Part shown: positions 15,694 through 23,682 of the stretch, piece by piece | How positions within the stretch are numbered: position 1 is the stretch's first letter | Layout of the letters: the number at the start of each line of letters is the position of its first letter | NCBI GenBank assembly: GCA_910584235.1 | Contig: CAJTZD010000035.1 | Coordinates: 1 to 41,345, forward strand | DNA: 41,345 nucleotides | From: an uncultured Acetatifactor sp. | GTDB lineage: Bacteria; Bacillota; Clostridia; Lachnospirales; Lachnospiraceae | Reading direction: 5' to 3' | The notes under the pieces: model-generated | What the model was told of the DNA's origin: nothing | Seen by the model: only the letters and a program-made list of their open reading frames with translations | The model's database searches: none | Program-made: the position numbers and the translations under genes

Positions 15694-15975
15694 ATGGCTA
15701 GATCACTGAAAAAAGGGCCTTTCGCAGATGAAAGCCTGTTAAAGAAAATAGATGCTTTGAATGCTTCCGGACAGAAGCAGGTCATCAAGACATGGTCCCG
15801 TCGTTCTACAATTTTCCCTTCCTTTGTGGGACACACCATTGCGGTCCATGATGGCAGAAAGCATGTACCTGTATATGTTACCGAGGACATGGTTGGCCAT
15901 AAGCTGGGCGAGTTCGTTGCCACCAGAACCTACCGCGGTCATGGCAAGGATGAGAAGAAGTCCAAGGTTAGGTAA
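15694..15975 (+). CDS. rpsS: 30S ribosomal protein S19
   Basis: The 93-residue protein is S19 of the small-subunit head. It begins MARSLKKGPFADESLLKK and has the conserved WSRRSTIFPSFVGHTIAVHD and HKLGEFVATRTYRGH stretches. The gap from rplB is 18 nt with AGGAGGAAAG as ribosome-binding site. Confidence 0.98.
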   Translation: MARSLKKGPFADESLLKKIDALNASGQKQVIKTWSRRSTIFPSFVGHTIAVHDGRKHVPVYVTEDMVGHKLGEFVATRTYRGHGKDEKKSKVR

Positions 15976-15996
15976 GGATAAGGAGGGTTTAGATTA

Positions 15997-16386
15997 ATGG
16001 CTAAGGGACACAGAAGTCAGATTAAGAGAGAGAGAAATGCACAGAAGGACGCAAGGCCTTCGGCAAAATTGTCTTATGCAAGAGTGTCCGTACAGAAGGC
16101 ATGCTTCGTACTGGACGCTGTCAGAGGCAAGGATGTGCAGACGGCACTTGCAATTTTGGAATATAATCCCAGATATGCTTCCAGCCTTATCAAGAAGCTG
16201 ATCGAATCGGCAGCGGCAAACGCTGAGAACAACAATGGCATGAACAGGGATAACCTTTATGTGGCAGAGTGCTTTGCGAATAAGGGACCTACCATGAAGC
16301 GCATCCATCCCAGGGCACAGGGCCGTGCTTACAGGATCGAGAAGAGAACAAGTCATATCACTGTTGTGCTGGATGAGAGGAAGTAG
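15997..16386 (+). CDS. rplV: 50S ribosomal protein L22
   Basis: The 129-residue protein is L22, whose hairpin reaches the exit tunnel and is a macrolide-resistance site. Family residues include AKLSYARVSVQKACFVLDAV, ALAILEYNPRYASSLIKKL and the tunnel hairpin PTMKRIHPRAQGRAYRIEKR. AAGGAGGG lies upstream; 20 nt separate it from rpsC. Confidence 0.98.
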   Translation: MAKGHRSQIKRERNAQKDARPSAKLSYARVSVQKACFVLDAVRGKDVQTALAILEYNPRYASSLIKKLIESAAANAENNNGMNRDNLYVAECFANKGPTMKRIHPRAQGRAYRIEKRTSHITVVLDERK

Positions 16387-16406
16387 GGAAAGGAGCGGAC
16401 AAATAA

Positions 16407-17066
16407 ATGGGACAGAAAGTTAATCCTCATGGCTTAAGAGTCGGAGTTATTAAAGAATGGGATTCCAGATGGTACGCCGAGTCTGATTTTGCAGATTATC
16501 TTGTAGAAGATTACAATATCAGAAAGTACCTGAAGAAGAAACTATACAGCGCGGGCATCTCCAAGATCGAGATCGAGAGAGCGTCAGATCGGATCAGAGT
16601 CATCATCCATACCGCAAAGCCCGGTGTCATCATCGGCAAGGGCGGCGCCGAAATCGAAGTCACCAAGACAGAGCTTTCCAAGATGACTGACAAGAAAGTC
16701 TTAATCGACATCAAGGAGATTAAGAGACCTGACAGAGACGCGCAGCTGGTGGCCGAGAACATCGCGCAGCAGCTGGAGAACCGTGTGTCTTTCAGACGTG
16801 CCATGAAATCCTGCATGGGCAGGACTATGAAAGCGGGCGCCCTGGGCATCAAGGCGGCATGCGGCGGACGTCTGGGCGGCGCCGATATCGCACGTACCGA
16901 GTTCTACAGCGAGGGAACCATTCCCCTTCAGACCCTGAGGGCGGATATTGATTACGGTTTTGCAGAGGCCAGCACGACCTACGGCAAGGTTGGCGTCAAG
17001 GTTTGGATTTATAAAGGCGAGATACTTCCCACAAAAGGAAATCAGACGGAAGGGAGTGATAAATAA
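16407..17066 (+). CDS. rpsC: 30S ribosomal protein S3
   Basis: The 219-residue protein is S3, at the mRNA entry channel. It begins MGQKVNPHGLRVGVIKEWDS and has the KH-domain GxxG motif in PGVIIGKGGAEIEV, then QLENRVSFRRAMKSCM and GCGGRLGGADIAR-like C-terminal sequence (CGGRLGGADIARTEFY). The stop overlaps the rplP start by 1 nt. Confidence 0.98.
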   Translation: MGQKVNPHGLRVGVIKEWDSRWYAESDFADYLVEDYNIRKYLKKKLYSAGISKIEIERASDRIRVIIHTAKPGVIIGKGGAEIEVTKTELSKMTDKKVLIDIKEIKRPDRDAQLVAENIAQQLENRVSFRRAMKSCMGRTMKAGALGIKAACGGRLGGADIARTEFYSEGTIPLQTLRADIDYGFAEASTTYGKVGVKVWIYKGEILPTKGNQTEGSDK

Positions 17067-17497
17067 TGTTAATGCCCAAGAGAGTAAAGCATCGTAAACA
17101 GTTCCGCGGCAGCCTTTCAGGCAAGGCATCCAGGGGCAACACCGTTTCCAATGGTGAATATGGTCTGGTGGCTGTAGAGCCCTGCTGGATCAAATCCAAT
17201 CAGATCGAGGCGGCACGTATCGCTCTTACCCGTTATACAAAGCGTACCGGACAGGTGTGGATCAAAATCTTCCCTGACAAGCCCGTTACGGCAAAGCCTG
17301 CCGAGACACGTATGGGTTCCGGTAAAGGTTCCGTTGAGTACTGGGTAGCAGTCGTTAAGCCCGGCCGTGTAATGTTTGAGATTGCCGGTGTTCCCGAGGA
17401 TCAGGCAAAGGAAGCGCTGCGTCTGGCAATGCATAAGCTTCCCTGCAAGTGTAAAATCATTGCAAAGGCAGATTCGGAAGGCGGTGTAGAAGAATGA
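17066..17497 (+). CDS. rplP: 50S ribosomal protein L16
   Basis: The 143-residue protein is L16, contacting tRNA near the A site. It starts MLMPKRVKHRKQFRGSLSG, so the ATG at 17066 is used although another ATG lies two codons on. TKRTGQVWIKIFPDKPVT and TRMGSGKGSVEYWVAVVKPG are typical. It overlaps rpsC by 1 nt and rpmC by 4 nt (ATGA), a tightly coupled trio. Confidence 0.98.
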   Translation: MLMPKRVKHRKQFRGSLSGKASRGNTVSNGEYGLVAVEPCWIKSNQIEAARIALTRYTKRTGQVWIKIFPDKPVTAKPAETRMGSGKGSVEYWVAVVKPGRVMFEIAGVPEDQAKEALRLAMHKLPCKCKIIAKADSEGGVEE

Positions 17498-17697
17498 AAT
17501 CAGGCAAGTTTGTAGAAGAATTAAAGAACAAGTCCGTGGAAGAGTTAGGAAAGGACCTTGTTGCTGCAAAGAAAGAGCTTTTCAATTTGAGATTCCAGAA
17601 CGCAACCAACCAGCTGGACAATACTGCAAGGATCAAGGAAGTCAGGAAGAACATTGCACGTATTAACACAGTCATTACCGAGAAGTCAAAAGCGTAA
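17494..17697 (+). CDS. rpmC: 50S ribosomal protein L29
   Basis: The 67-residue protein is L29, a small two-helix protein at the tunnel exit. It reads MKSGKFVEELKNKSVEELGK and later FNLRFQNATNQLDNTARIKE, the L29 signature. It overlaps rplP by 4 nt. A perfect hairpin ATTGCC-CTGT-GGCAAT (17696-17711) spans its stop region just before the rpsQ ribosome-binding site. Confidence 0.97.
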   Translation: MKSGKFVEELKNKSVEELGKDLVAAKKELFNLRFQNATNQLDNTARIKEVRKNIARINTVITEKSKA

Positions 17698-17727
17698 TTG
17701 CCCTGTGGCAATGAAAGGAGATCAATC

Positions 17728-17982
17728 GTGGAAAGAAATTTGAGAAAAGTCCGTGTTGGCAAGGTTACCAGCAATAAGATGGATAAGACAATAGTCGTGG
17801 CTATCGAAGAGCATGTGAAGCATCCCCGTTATAAGAAGATCGTAAAAAGCACCTATAAACTGAAGGCGCATGACGAGAATAACGAGTGCGGCATCGGAGA
17901 TACCGTCAAGGTCATGGAGACAAGACCCCTGTCAAAGGATAAGAGATGGAGACTTGTCGAGATCATAGAGAAAGCCAAATAA
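17728..17982 (+). CDS. rpsQ: 30S ribosomal protein S17
   Basis: The 84-residue protein is S17, a primary 16S rRNA binder with an OB fold. The frame is open from 17698, but GTG at 17728 is chosen because AAAGGAG lies 7 nt before it and the family N-terminus (MERNLRKVRVGKVTSNKMDK) begins there. TIVVAIEEHVKHPRYKKIVK and VKVMETRPLSKDKRWRLVEI are typical. Confidence 0.97.
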   Translation: MERNLRKVRVGKVTSNKMDKTIVVAIEEHVKHPRYKKIVKSTYKLKAHDENNECGIGDTVKVMETRPLSKDKRWRLVEIIEKAK

Positions 17983-18035
17983 GCTTGGCCGGTTCATATG
18001 AAATTTGGCCGTAAAGGCGGCGAAGGAGGAAAATC

Positions 18036-18404
18036 ATGATTCAGCAGGAGACAAGACTGAAAGTCGCTGATAATACCGGTGCAAAGGAACTTCTGTGCAT
18101 CCGTGTCATGGGCGGCTCTACGAGAAGATATGCGCATGTGGGCGATATAATCGTTGCATCCGTAAAAGACGCAACACCAGGCGGCGTTGTGAAGAAAGGC
18201 GATGTTGTTAAGGCAGTCGTGGTCCGTACTGTCAAGGAAGTACGCCGCAAGGATGGTTCCTATATCAGATTTGATGAGAATGCTGCAGTCATCATAAAGG
18301 ATGACAAGACACCCAGAGGAACCCGTATTTTTGGGCCGGTTGCAAGAGAGCTTCGTGACAAGCAGTTCATGAGGATCGTATCTCTGGCTCCCGAAGTGTT
18401 ATAA
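18036..18404 (+). CDS. rplN: 50S ribosomal protein L14
   Basis: The 122-residue protein is L14, at the subunit interface. It begins MIQQETRLKVADNTGAKELL and ends RELRDKQFMRIVSLAPEVL, both diagnostic. CGAAGGAGGAAAATC precedes the ATG. It follows rpsQ after 53 nt and precedes rplX by 13 nt. Confidence 0.98.
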   Translation: MIQQETRLKVADNTGAKELLCIRVMGGSTRRYAHVGDIIVASVKDATPGGVVKKGDVVKAVVVRTVKEVRRKDGSYIRFDENAAVIIKDDKTPRGTRIFGPVARELRDKQFMRIVSLAPEVL

Positions 18405-18417
18405 GGAGGTGCCCATA

Positions 18418-18729
18418 ATGGCTATGTTAAAGATTCGGAAAGGCGACACCGTAAAGGTAATCGCCGGCAGAGATTGTAATGCAGAGGGAAAGGTGGTCTC
18501 CATTGACCGGAAGAATCACAGAGTAATCGTGGAAGGTGTGAATATGATCACAAAGCATGCGAAGCCCTCTGCCGCGAACCCCAACGGAGGCATCATCCAG
18601 AGGGAAGCTCCTATTGATATCTCTAACGTAATGCTTGTCTACAAGGGACAGCCTACCAGAGTCGGCTTCAAGATGGAAGGAGACAAAAAGGTTCGTTTCG
18701 CGAAGAAGACAGGCGAAGTGATTGACTGA
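18418..18729 (+). CDS. rplX: 50S ribosomal protein L24
   Basis: The 103-residue protein is L24, an assembly-initiator protein with a KOW motif (IRKGDTVKVIAGRDCNAEGK). An in-frame GTG at 18409 lies inside the Shine-Dalgarno sequence AAGGAGGT, so ATG 18418, 7 nt downstream of it, is the start. KHAKPSAANPNGGIIQREAP is typical of the family. Confidence 0.97.
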   Translation: MAMLKIRKGDTVKVIAGRDCNAEGKVVSIDRKNHRVIVEGVNMITKHAKPSAANPNGGIIQREAPIDISNVMLVYKGQPTRVGFKMEGDKKVRFAKKTGEVID

Positions 18730-18752
18730 TCAATAGGAAGGAGGAACGAAAA

Positions 18753-19295
18753 GTGGCAAGATTAAAAGAAGCGTACTACGAGACGATTGTAGACGCAATG
18801 ACAAAGAAATTCGGATATAAAAACGTGATGGAAGTTCCCAAGCTTGAGAAGATCGTCATCAACATGGGCGTAGGCGAAGCCAAAGAGAATCCCAAGGTTC
18901 TTGAGAACGCCGTGTCCGACATGGAAATCATCACCGGCCAGAAAGCAGTCCTTACCAAGGCGAAGAAGTCCGTGGCGAACTTCAAGATCCGTGAGGGCAT
19001 GAACATCGGCTGCAAGACCACACTGCGCGGCGAGAAGATGTATGAGTTCATGGATCGTCTGGTGAACCTGGCGCTGCCCCGCGTGCGTGACTTCAGAGGC
19101 GTCAATCCCAATGCTTTCGACGGGAGAGGAAATTATGCCCTTGGCATCAAGGAGCAGTTCATCTTCCCCGAGATCGAGTACGACAAGATTGACAAGACCA
19201 GAGGTATGGATGTGATCATCGTGACCACTGCTAAGACCGATGAAGAGGCGCGCGAGCTGTTGACACTGTTCAACATGCCTTTCGCAAAACAATAA
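18753..19295 (+). CDS. rplE: 50S ribosomal protein L5
   Basis: The 180-residue protein is L5, which binds 5S rRNA and contacts P-site tRNA. The start is GTG at 18753 after GGAAGGAGG. Conserved stretches include KLEKIVINMGVGEAKENPKV, LTKAKKSVANFKIREGMNIG and RDFRGVNPNAFDGRGNYALG. It is 15 nt upstream of rpsZ. Confidence 0.98.
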   Translation: MARLKEAYYETIVDAMTKKFGYKNVMEVPKLEKIVINMGVGEAKENPKVLENAVSDMEIITGQKAVLTKAKKSVANFKIREGMNIGCKTTLRGEKMYEFMDRLVNLALPRVRDFRGVNPNAFDGRGNYALGIKEQFIFPEIEYDKIDKTRGMDVIIVTTAKTDEEARELLTLFNMPFAKQ

Positions 19296-19310
19296 GGAGG
19301 TAGATTTTTC

Positions 19311-19496
19311 ATGGCTAAGACATCGATGAAGATTAAACAGCAGCGCAAGCCGAAGTTCTCCACCCAGGCTTATACGCGTTGCAAGATTTGTGGCCGTCCC
19401 CACGCTTACTTAAGAAAGTATGGCATTTGCAGAGTCTGCTTCCGCGAACTGGCATACAAGGGGCAGATACCTGGTGTCAAGAAGGCGAGCTGGTAA
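19311..19496 (+). CDS. rpsZ: 30S ribosomal protein S14, zinc-binding type Z
   Basis: The 61-residue protein is the short S14 form. It carries four zinc-ligand cysteines at residues 24, 27, 40 and 43 (CKICGRPHAYLRKYGICRVC) and the ending KGQIPGVKKASW. AAGGAGG precedes the ATG. The zinc form is usual in Clostridia; no zinc-free paralogue lies in the window. Confidence 0.98.
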   Translation: MAKTSMKIKQQRKPKFSTQAYTRCKICGRPHAYLRKYGICRVCFRELAYKGQIPGVKKASW

Positions 19497-19513
19497 GGAA
19501 GGAGGAAAATACA

Positions 19514-19915
19514 ATGACAATGAGCGATCCCATCGCAGATATGCTTACAAGAATCCGTAACGCTAATTCTGCCAAGCATGATACAGTGGATATCCCTGCT
19601 TCCAAGATGAAGCTGGCAATTGCCCAGATTCTTTTCGACGAGGGGTATATCACGAAATTTGACGTAATCGACGACGGCAATTTCAAGGCTATCCATATCA
19701 CCCTGAAATACGGCGCCGACAAGAACGAGAAGATCATCTCCGGCATCAAGAGAATCTCCAAGCCCGGTCTTCGTGTGTACGCAGGTAAGGATGAACTGCC
19801 CAGGGTACTGGGAGGTTTAGGAATTGCCATCATTTCCACCAACCGGGGTGTGATCACGGACAAGAAAGCCCGTGAGCTGAATGTGGGCGGAGAGGTGCTG
19901 GCTTTCGTCTGGTAA
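19514..19915 (+). CDS. rpsH: 30S ribosomal protein S8
   Basis: The 133-residue protein is S8, a primary 16S rRNA binder that represses the spc operon in Escherichia coli. The frame is open far upstream through rpsZ, but the ATG at 19514 follows GGAAGGAGG and begins the family sequence MTMSDPIADMLTRIRNANSA. It ends with VIISTNRGVITDKKAREL-like residues and GGEVLAFVW. A 151-nt gap with two palindromes follows. Confidence 0.98.
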   Translation: MTMSDPIADMLTRIRNANSAKHDTVDIPASKMKLAIAQILFDEGYITKFDVIDDGNFKAIHITLKYGADKNEKIISGIKRISKPGLRVYAGKDELPRVLGGLGIAIISTNRGVITDKKARELNVGGEVLAFVW

Positions 19916-19917
19916 CA

Positions 19918-20003
19918 GCGTGTAAAGATTTCCTAAGGCGCAAAGTACGCCGCCTAAGAAAATCTAAGTTACACGCGGAAGAACGCAAGAGAAGCGTTCT
20001 TCC
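19918..20003. repeat. Double-hairpin palindromic repeat, copy 2, between rpsH and rplF
   Basis: Hairpin A has outer arms GCGTGTAA (19918-19925) and TTACACGC (19969-19976), and core arms AGATTTCCTAAGGCG (19926-19940) and CGCCTAAGAAAATCT (19951-19965). Hairpin B follows at once: GGAAGAACGC (19977-19986) with GCGTTCTTCC (19994-20003). The same arrangement recurs at 26098-26185 with different but still complementary arm sequences. Confidence 0.8.
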
Positions 20004-20066
20004 GGGATGGCGCCATAGATTTTTTGAGCATGAGATGTTATGATATAAAATATAGGAGGTACGGGC

Positions 20067-20609
20067 ATGTCACGTATAGGTAGAATGCCAATCGCGATTC
20101 CCGCAGGCGTAACTGTGGATATCGCAGAAAATAACAAAGTGACTGTGAAAGGTCCCAAGGGCACGCTGGAGAGAGTTCTGCCCTCTGAAATGGAAATCAA
20201 GATGGAAGGCAATGTGGTTCATGTAAGCAGGCCCAATGATTTAAAGAAGATGAAATCTCTTCACGGCCTGACAAGAACTCTCATCAACAATATGGTGGTA
20301 GGCGTTACCACCGGCTATGAGAAGAAGCTTGAGGTGAACGGTGTCGGCTACAGGGCTGCAAAGTCCGGTAAAAAGCTGACCTTGAATCTTGGATACTCCC
20401 ACCCTGTGGAGATGGATGACCCCGAGGGCATTGAGTCTGTGGTAGAGGGTACCAACGTCATCATCGTCAAGGGTATCGATAAAGAGAAAGTCGGCCAATT
20501 CGCTGCTGAGATCAGAGACAAGAGAAGACCTGAGCCTTACAAGGGCAAGGGTATCAAGTATGCCGACGAGGTCATCAGGCGTAAAGTTGGTAAGACCGGT
20601 AAGAAATAA
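20067..20609 (+). CDS. rplF: 50S ribosomal protein L6
   Basis: The 180-residue protein is L6, near the GTPase-associated centre. It begins MSRIGRMPIAIPAGVTVDIA and has the diagnostic end EIRDKRRPEPYKGKGIKYAD. ATAGGAGGTACGGGC precedes the ATG. The unusually long gap before it contains a palindromic repeat, which may influence expression relative to rpsH. Confidence 0.98.
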   Translation: MSRIGRMPIAIPAGVTVDIAENNKVTVKGPKGTLERVLPSEMEIKMEGNVVHVSRPNDLKKMKSLHGLTRTLINNMVVGVTTGYEKKLEVNGVGYRAAKSGKKLTLNLGYSHPVEMDDPEGIESVVEGTNVIIVKGIDKEKVGQFAAEIRDKRRPEPYKGKGIKYADEVIRRKVGKTGKK

Positions 20610-20629
20610 CAGATAAGGAGAGTATGAAG

Positions 20630-20998
20630 ATGGTTAACAAGAAGTCAAGAAAAGAAGTACGTGCGAAAAAGCACATGAGAATTCGTAACCGCTTCAGTGG
20701 CACTGCCGAAAGGCCCCGCCTGGCAGTTTTCAGAAGCAATAATCATATGTATGCTCAAATTATCGATGATACTGTTGGGAATACATTAGTATCCGCTTCC
20801 ACCCTTGAGAAAGATATCAAGGCAGAGCTTACGAAGACCAATGACGTCGCTGCGGCAAAATATATTGGTACCGTCATTGCCAAAAGGGCAGTGGAAAAAG
20901 GCATCACAACGGTTGTCTTTGACAGAGGCGGTTATATATACCATGGTAAAGTTGCAGCATTAGCTGACGCAGCCAGAGAAGCTGGCCTGGAATTCTAG
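20630..20998 (+). CDS. rplR: 50S ribosomal protein L18
   Basis: The 122-residue protein is L18, a 5S rRNA binder. An in-frame ATG at 20624 is only 3 nt from AAGGAG, so the ATG at 20630 (9-nt spacing, MVNKKSRKEVRAKKHMRIR) is preferred. Signature sequence: RNRFSGTAERPRLAVFRSNN and the ending VAALADAAREAGLEF. Confidence 0.97.
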   Translation: MVNKKSRKEVRAKKHMRIRNRFSGTAERPRLAVFRSNNHMYAQIIDDTVGNTLVSASTLEKDIKAELTKTNDVAAAKYIGTVIAKRAVEKGITTVVFDRGGYIYHGKVAALADAAREAGLEF

Positions 20999-21018
20999 GA
21001 AAGGAAGAGGAATACACC

Positions 21019-21528
21019 ATGAAACACACAATCATAGATGCAAGCCAGTTCGAATTGAACGATAAGGTTGTAGCCATCAAGCGTGTTGCCAAGACCGTCA
21101 AGGGCGGACGCAACATGCGCTTTACCGCTCTGGTAGTGGTGGGCGACGGCAACGGCCACGTAGGCGCAGGACTTGGCAAGGCGGTAGAAATTCCGGAGGC
21201 GATCCGCAAGGGTAAGGAAGATGCTATGAAGCATCTGGTGCATGTGGCGCTGGATGAGAACAATTCCATCTCTCATGATTTCGTCGGCAAATATGGCTCC
21301 GCAAACGTTCTGCTCAAGAAAGCTCCCGATGGTACCGGTATCATTGCAGGCGGCCCTGCACGTGTGGTGTGCGAGCTTGCAGGCATTAAGAATATCCGTA
21401 CCAAGTCTCTTGGCTCCAACAACAAGCAGAACGTGGTCCTTGCAACGATTACCGGCTTGAGCCAGCTGAAATCCCCTGAGGAAGTGGCCAAGAGCCGTGG
21501 CAAATCCGTTGAAGAAGTGTTGGCATAA
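21019..21528 (+). CDS. rpsE: 30S ribosomal protein S5
   Basis: The 169-residue protein is S5, important for decoding accuracy and mRNA unwinding. Conserved sequence includes KVVAIKRVAKTVKGGRNMRF, the GNGHVGAGLGKAVEIPEAI loop and GGPARVVCELAGI. AAAGGAAGAGG precedes the ATG, 20 nt after rplR. Confidence 0.98.
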   Translation: MKHTIIDASQFELNDKVVAIKRVAKTVKGGRNMRFTALVVVGDGNGHVGAGLGKAVEIPEAIRKGKEDAMKHLVHVALDENNSISHDFVGKYGSANVLLKKAPDGTGIIAGGPARVVCELAGIKNIRTKSLGSNNKQNVVLATITGLSQLKSPEEVAKSRGKSVEEVLA

Positions 21529-21564
21529 GGCATTGCTGTGCCAGCAGTAGAAAGGAGAGCAACA

Positions 21565-21756
21565 ATGGCAGACACAGATAAGAAATTGAAAATCACTTTG
21601 GTAAAGTCCACCATCGGCGCCGTTGCGAAGAACAAGGCAATCGTTGAATCTATGGGACTCCGCAAGATCGGCAGGTCGATCATTCTCCCTGACAATGCCG
21701 CTACAAGAGGACAGATTCGCAGGGTAGGCCATTTGCTGAAAGTGGAAGAAGTATAG
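21565..21756 (+). CDS. rpmD: 50S ribosomal protein L30
   Basis: The 63-residue protein is bacterial L30. The frame opens upstream at 21538, but ATG 21565 is preceded by AAAGGAG and begins MADTDKKLKITLVKSTIGAV. GLRKIGRSIILPDNAATRGQ and GHLLKVEEV are typical. Confidence 0.96.
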   Translation: MADTDKKLKITLVKSTIGAVAKNKAIVESMGLRKIGRSIILPDNAATRGQIRRVGHLLKVEEV

Positions 21757-21776
21757 TCGAAAAGGAGGTGTTTGAA

Positions 21777-22214
21777 ATGGAATTATCCAATTTAAGACCC
21801 GCGATAGGATCCAAGCATAATGATTTCAGGAGAGGCCGCGGACATGGTTCGGGAAACGGCAAGACTGCCGGTAAGGGACACAAGGGCCAGAAAGCCCGTT
21901 CCGGAGCTCCCAGGATTGGGTTCGAGGGCGGCCAGATGCCTTTGTACAGACGTATCCCCAAGAGAGGCTTCACCAATATCAATTCCAAAGATATCATTGC
22001 TGTTAATTTGAGCGATTTAGAGCGCTTTGAAGACGGCTCCACAGTAGATGTGAATACGCTGCTGGAGGCCGGCATCATCAAGAAGTGCGGGGACGGCGTA
22101 AAGGTTCTCGGGAACGGAAAATTTACCAAAAAGCTCAATGTGAAGGTAGACGCGTACAGTGCATCCGCAAAAGAAAAGATTGAGGCGCTTGGTGGAACAG
22201 CAGAGGTGATGTAA
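21777..22214 (+). CDS. rplO: 50S ribosomal protein L15
   Basis: The 145-residue protein is L15, a late assembly protein with a Gly/Arg-rich N-terminal arm (FRRGRGHGSGNGKTAGKGHK). An in-frame GTG at 21768 is part of the Shine-Dalgarno AAGGAGGTG, so ATG 21777 (MELSNLRPAIGSKHND) is the start. Its stop overlaps the secY start by 1 nt. Confidence 0.97.
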   Translation: MELSNLRPAIGSKHNDFRRGRGHGSGNGKTAGKGHKGQKARSGAPRIGFEGGQMPLYRRIPKRGFTNINSKDIIAVNLSDLERFEDGSTVDVNTLLEAGIIKKCGDGVKVLGNGKFTKKLNVKVDAYSASAKEKIEALGGTAEVM

Positions 22215-23527
22215 TGCTTACGACGCTGAAGAACGCATTCAAAATTAAAGAGCTTAGAGACAAGATTCTCTTTACTTTCGCCATGTTAGTTGTGATCCGT
22301 ATCGGATCACAGCTACCTGTGCCGGGAGTGAACGGAGATTATTTCAGGAACTGGTTTGCAGCCCAGTCCAGCGGAACCTTTAGCTTCTTTGATGCGATTA
22401 CGGGCGGCTCGTTCATCAACATGTCCATTTTGGCTTTGAACATCACTCCGTATATCACATCCTCCATCATCATGCAGCTGCTTACCATTGCAATCCCCAA
22501 GCTGGAGGAAATGCAGCGGGACGGCGAGGACGGAAGAAAGAAGATTGCTGCCATTACCAGATATGTGACCATAGGTCTGGCGCTGATCCAGTCCACGGCC
22601 ATGGCCATCGGTTTTGGCAGGCAGGGGTATCTGATCCAGTATAATGCCTTAAACGTGGTCTGTGCGATTGCGACTCTGACGGCAGGCAGTGCGTTCCTTA
22701 TGTGGGTGGGTGAGAGAATCACCGAGAACGGTATCGGAAACGGCATTTCCATCGTTCTGGTCATCAATATTATTTCCAGACTTCCGGAGGATTTGGGCAA
22801 TCTGTTCCAGCAGTTTGTGTTCGGCAAGGCTCCGGCTACGGCAGTGCTTGCGGTGGTGATCATATTTGCGGTCATCATTGCCATGGTGGTGCTGGTCATT
22901 ATTTTAAATGATGGTGTCCGCCGGATACCCGTGCAGTATGCGAACAAAGTCCAGGGCAGAAAGATGGTGGGAGGCCAGGCATCCAACATTCCGCTCAAGG
23001 TGAATACCGCAGGCGTTATTCCCGTTATCTTCGCACAGTCGCTGGTGTCTCTTCCCGGTTATATTTCTTCCTTTGCGGGATATAACGGCACAGGTGTCTG
23101 GAGCGAGATCCTGAAATACCTCAATGCCGGCAACTGGTGCAATCCGGGCCAGATATGGTATTCCGCAGGATTGCTTTTGTATATTGCAATGATTATATTC
23201 TTTGCATATTTTTATACTTCCATTACGTTCAATCCTTTGATGATCGCCGACAATATGAAGAAGCAGAGCGGCTTTATTCCGGGCATCAGACCCGGAAAGC
23301 CCACCAGCGACTATCTGAACAAGGTTTTGAACTACATTGTATTCATCGGTGCAGTAGGCCTGACGATTATCGCGGTGCTGCCTTACATTTTCAGCGGCGT
23401 ATTCAAGGCATCCGTGTCCTTTGGCGGCACCAGCCTTATCATTATCGTCAGCGTCATTCTGGAGACCATGAAACAGGTGGAATCACAGATGCTGGTCCGC
23501 AATTACAAGGGCTTCCTGGAGAAATAA
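22214..23527 (+). CDS. secY: Preprotein translocase subunit SecY
   Basis: The 437-residue protein is the channel subunit of the Sec translocon in the cytoplasmic membrane. About ten hydrophobic helices are visible. The plug and pore-ring region (GVNGDYFRNWF to LALNITPYITSSIIMQLL), the cytoplasmic loop RRIPVQYANKVQGRKMVGG, and the C-terminal KGFLEK are typical. It is translationally coupled to rplO. A strong hairpin with a T-run follows before adk. Confidence 0.98.
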   Translation: MLTTLKNAFKIKELRDKILFTFAMLVVIRIGSQLPVPGVNGDYFRNWFAAQSSGTFSFFDAITGGSFINMSILALNITPYITSSIIMQLLTIAIPKLEEMQRDGEDGRKKIAAITRYVTIGLALIQSTAMAIGFGRQGYLIQYNALNVVCAIATLTAGSAFLMWVGERITENGIGNGISIVLVINIISRLPEDLGNLFQQFVFGKAPATAVLAVVIIFAVIIAMVVLVIILNDGVRRIPVQYANKVQGRKMVGGQASNIPLKVNTAGVIPVIFAQSLVSLPGYISSFAGYNGTGVWSEILKYLNAGNWCNPGQIWYSAGLLLYIAMIIFFAYFYTSITFNPLMIADNMKKQSGFIPGIRPGKPTSDYLNKVLNYIVFIGAVGLTIIAVLPYIFSGVFKASVSFGGTSLIIIVSVILETMKQVESQMLVRNYKGFLEK

Positions 23528-23580
23528 AGGCCAGACAGGCAGGGAAAGGGATTTGCCGGCCGGAGCACGAAGCTTACAGG

Positions 23581-23617
23581 AGGAGCTTTCCCGGATATGG
23601 GGAAAGCTCCTTTTATC
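23581..23617 (+). terminator. Terminator-like hairpin between secY and adk
   Basis: AGGAGCTTTCCC (23581-23592) pairs with GGGAAAGCTCCT (23600-23611), then TTTT ATC. It should end part of the transcripts from the spc region; no obvious strong promoter is seen before adk, so it may act as an attenuator. A second perfect palindrome GCCCGCTTAAGCGGGC (23654-23669) lies just before the adk ribosome-binding site. Confidence 0.7.
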
Positions 23618-23682
23618 AAATGTCTTGCCGGACGAAAGGGTTCGGCAATTTACGCCCGCTTAAGCGGGCAGGGGGTATCATA

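Noticed and set aside
20995..21732. 245-codon minus-strand frame opposite rpsE and rpmD
   Set aside because: It is antisense to two certain ribosomal protein genes and has a composition typical of reversed coding sequence.
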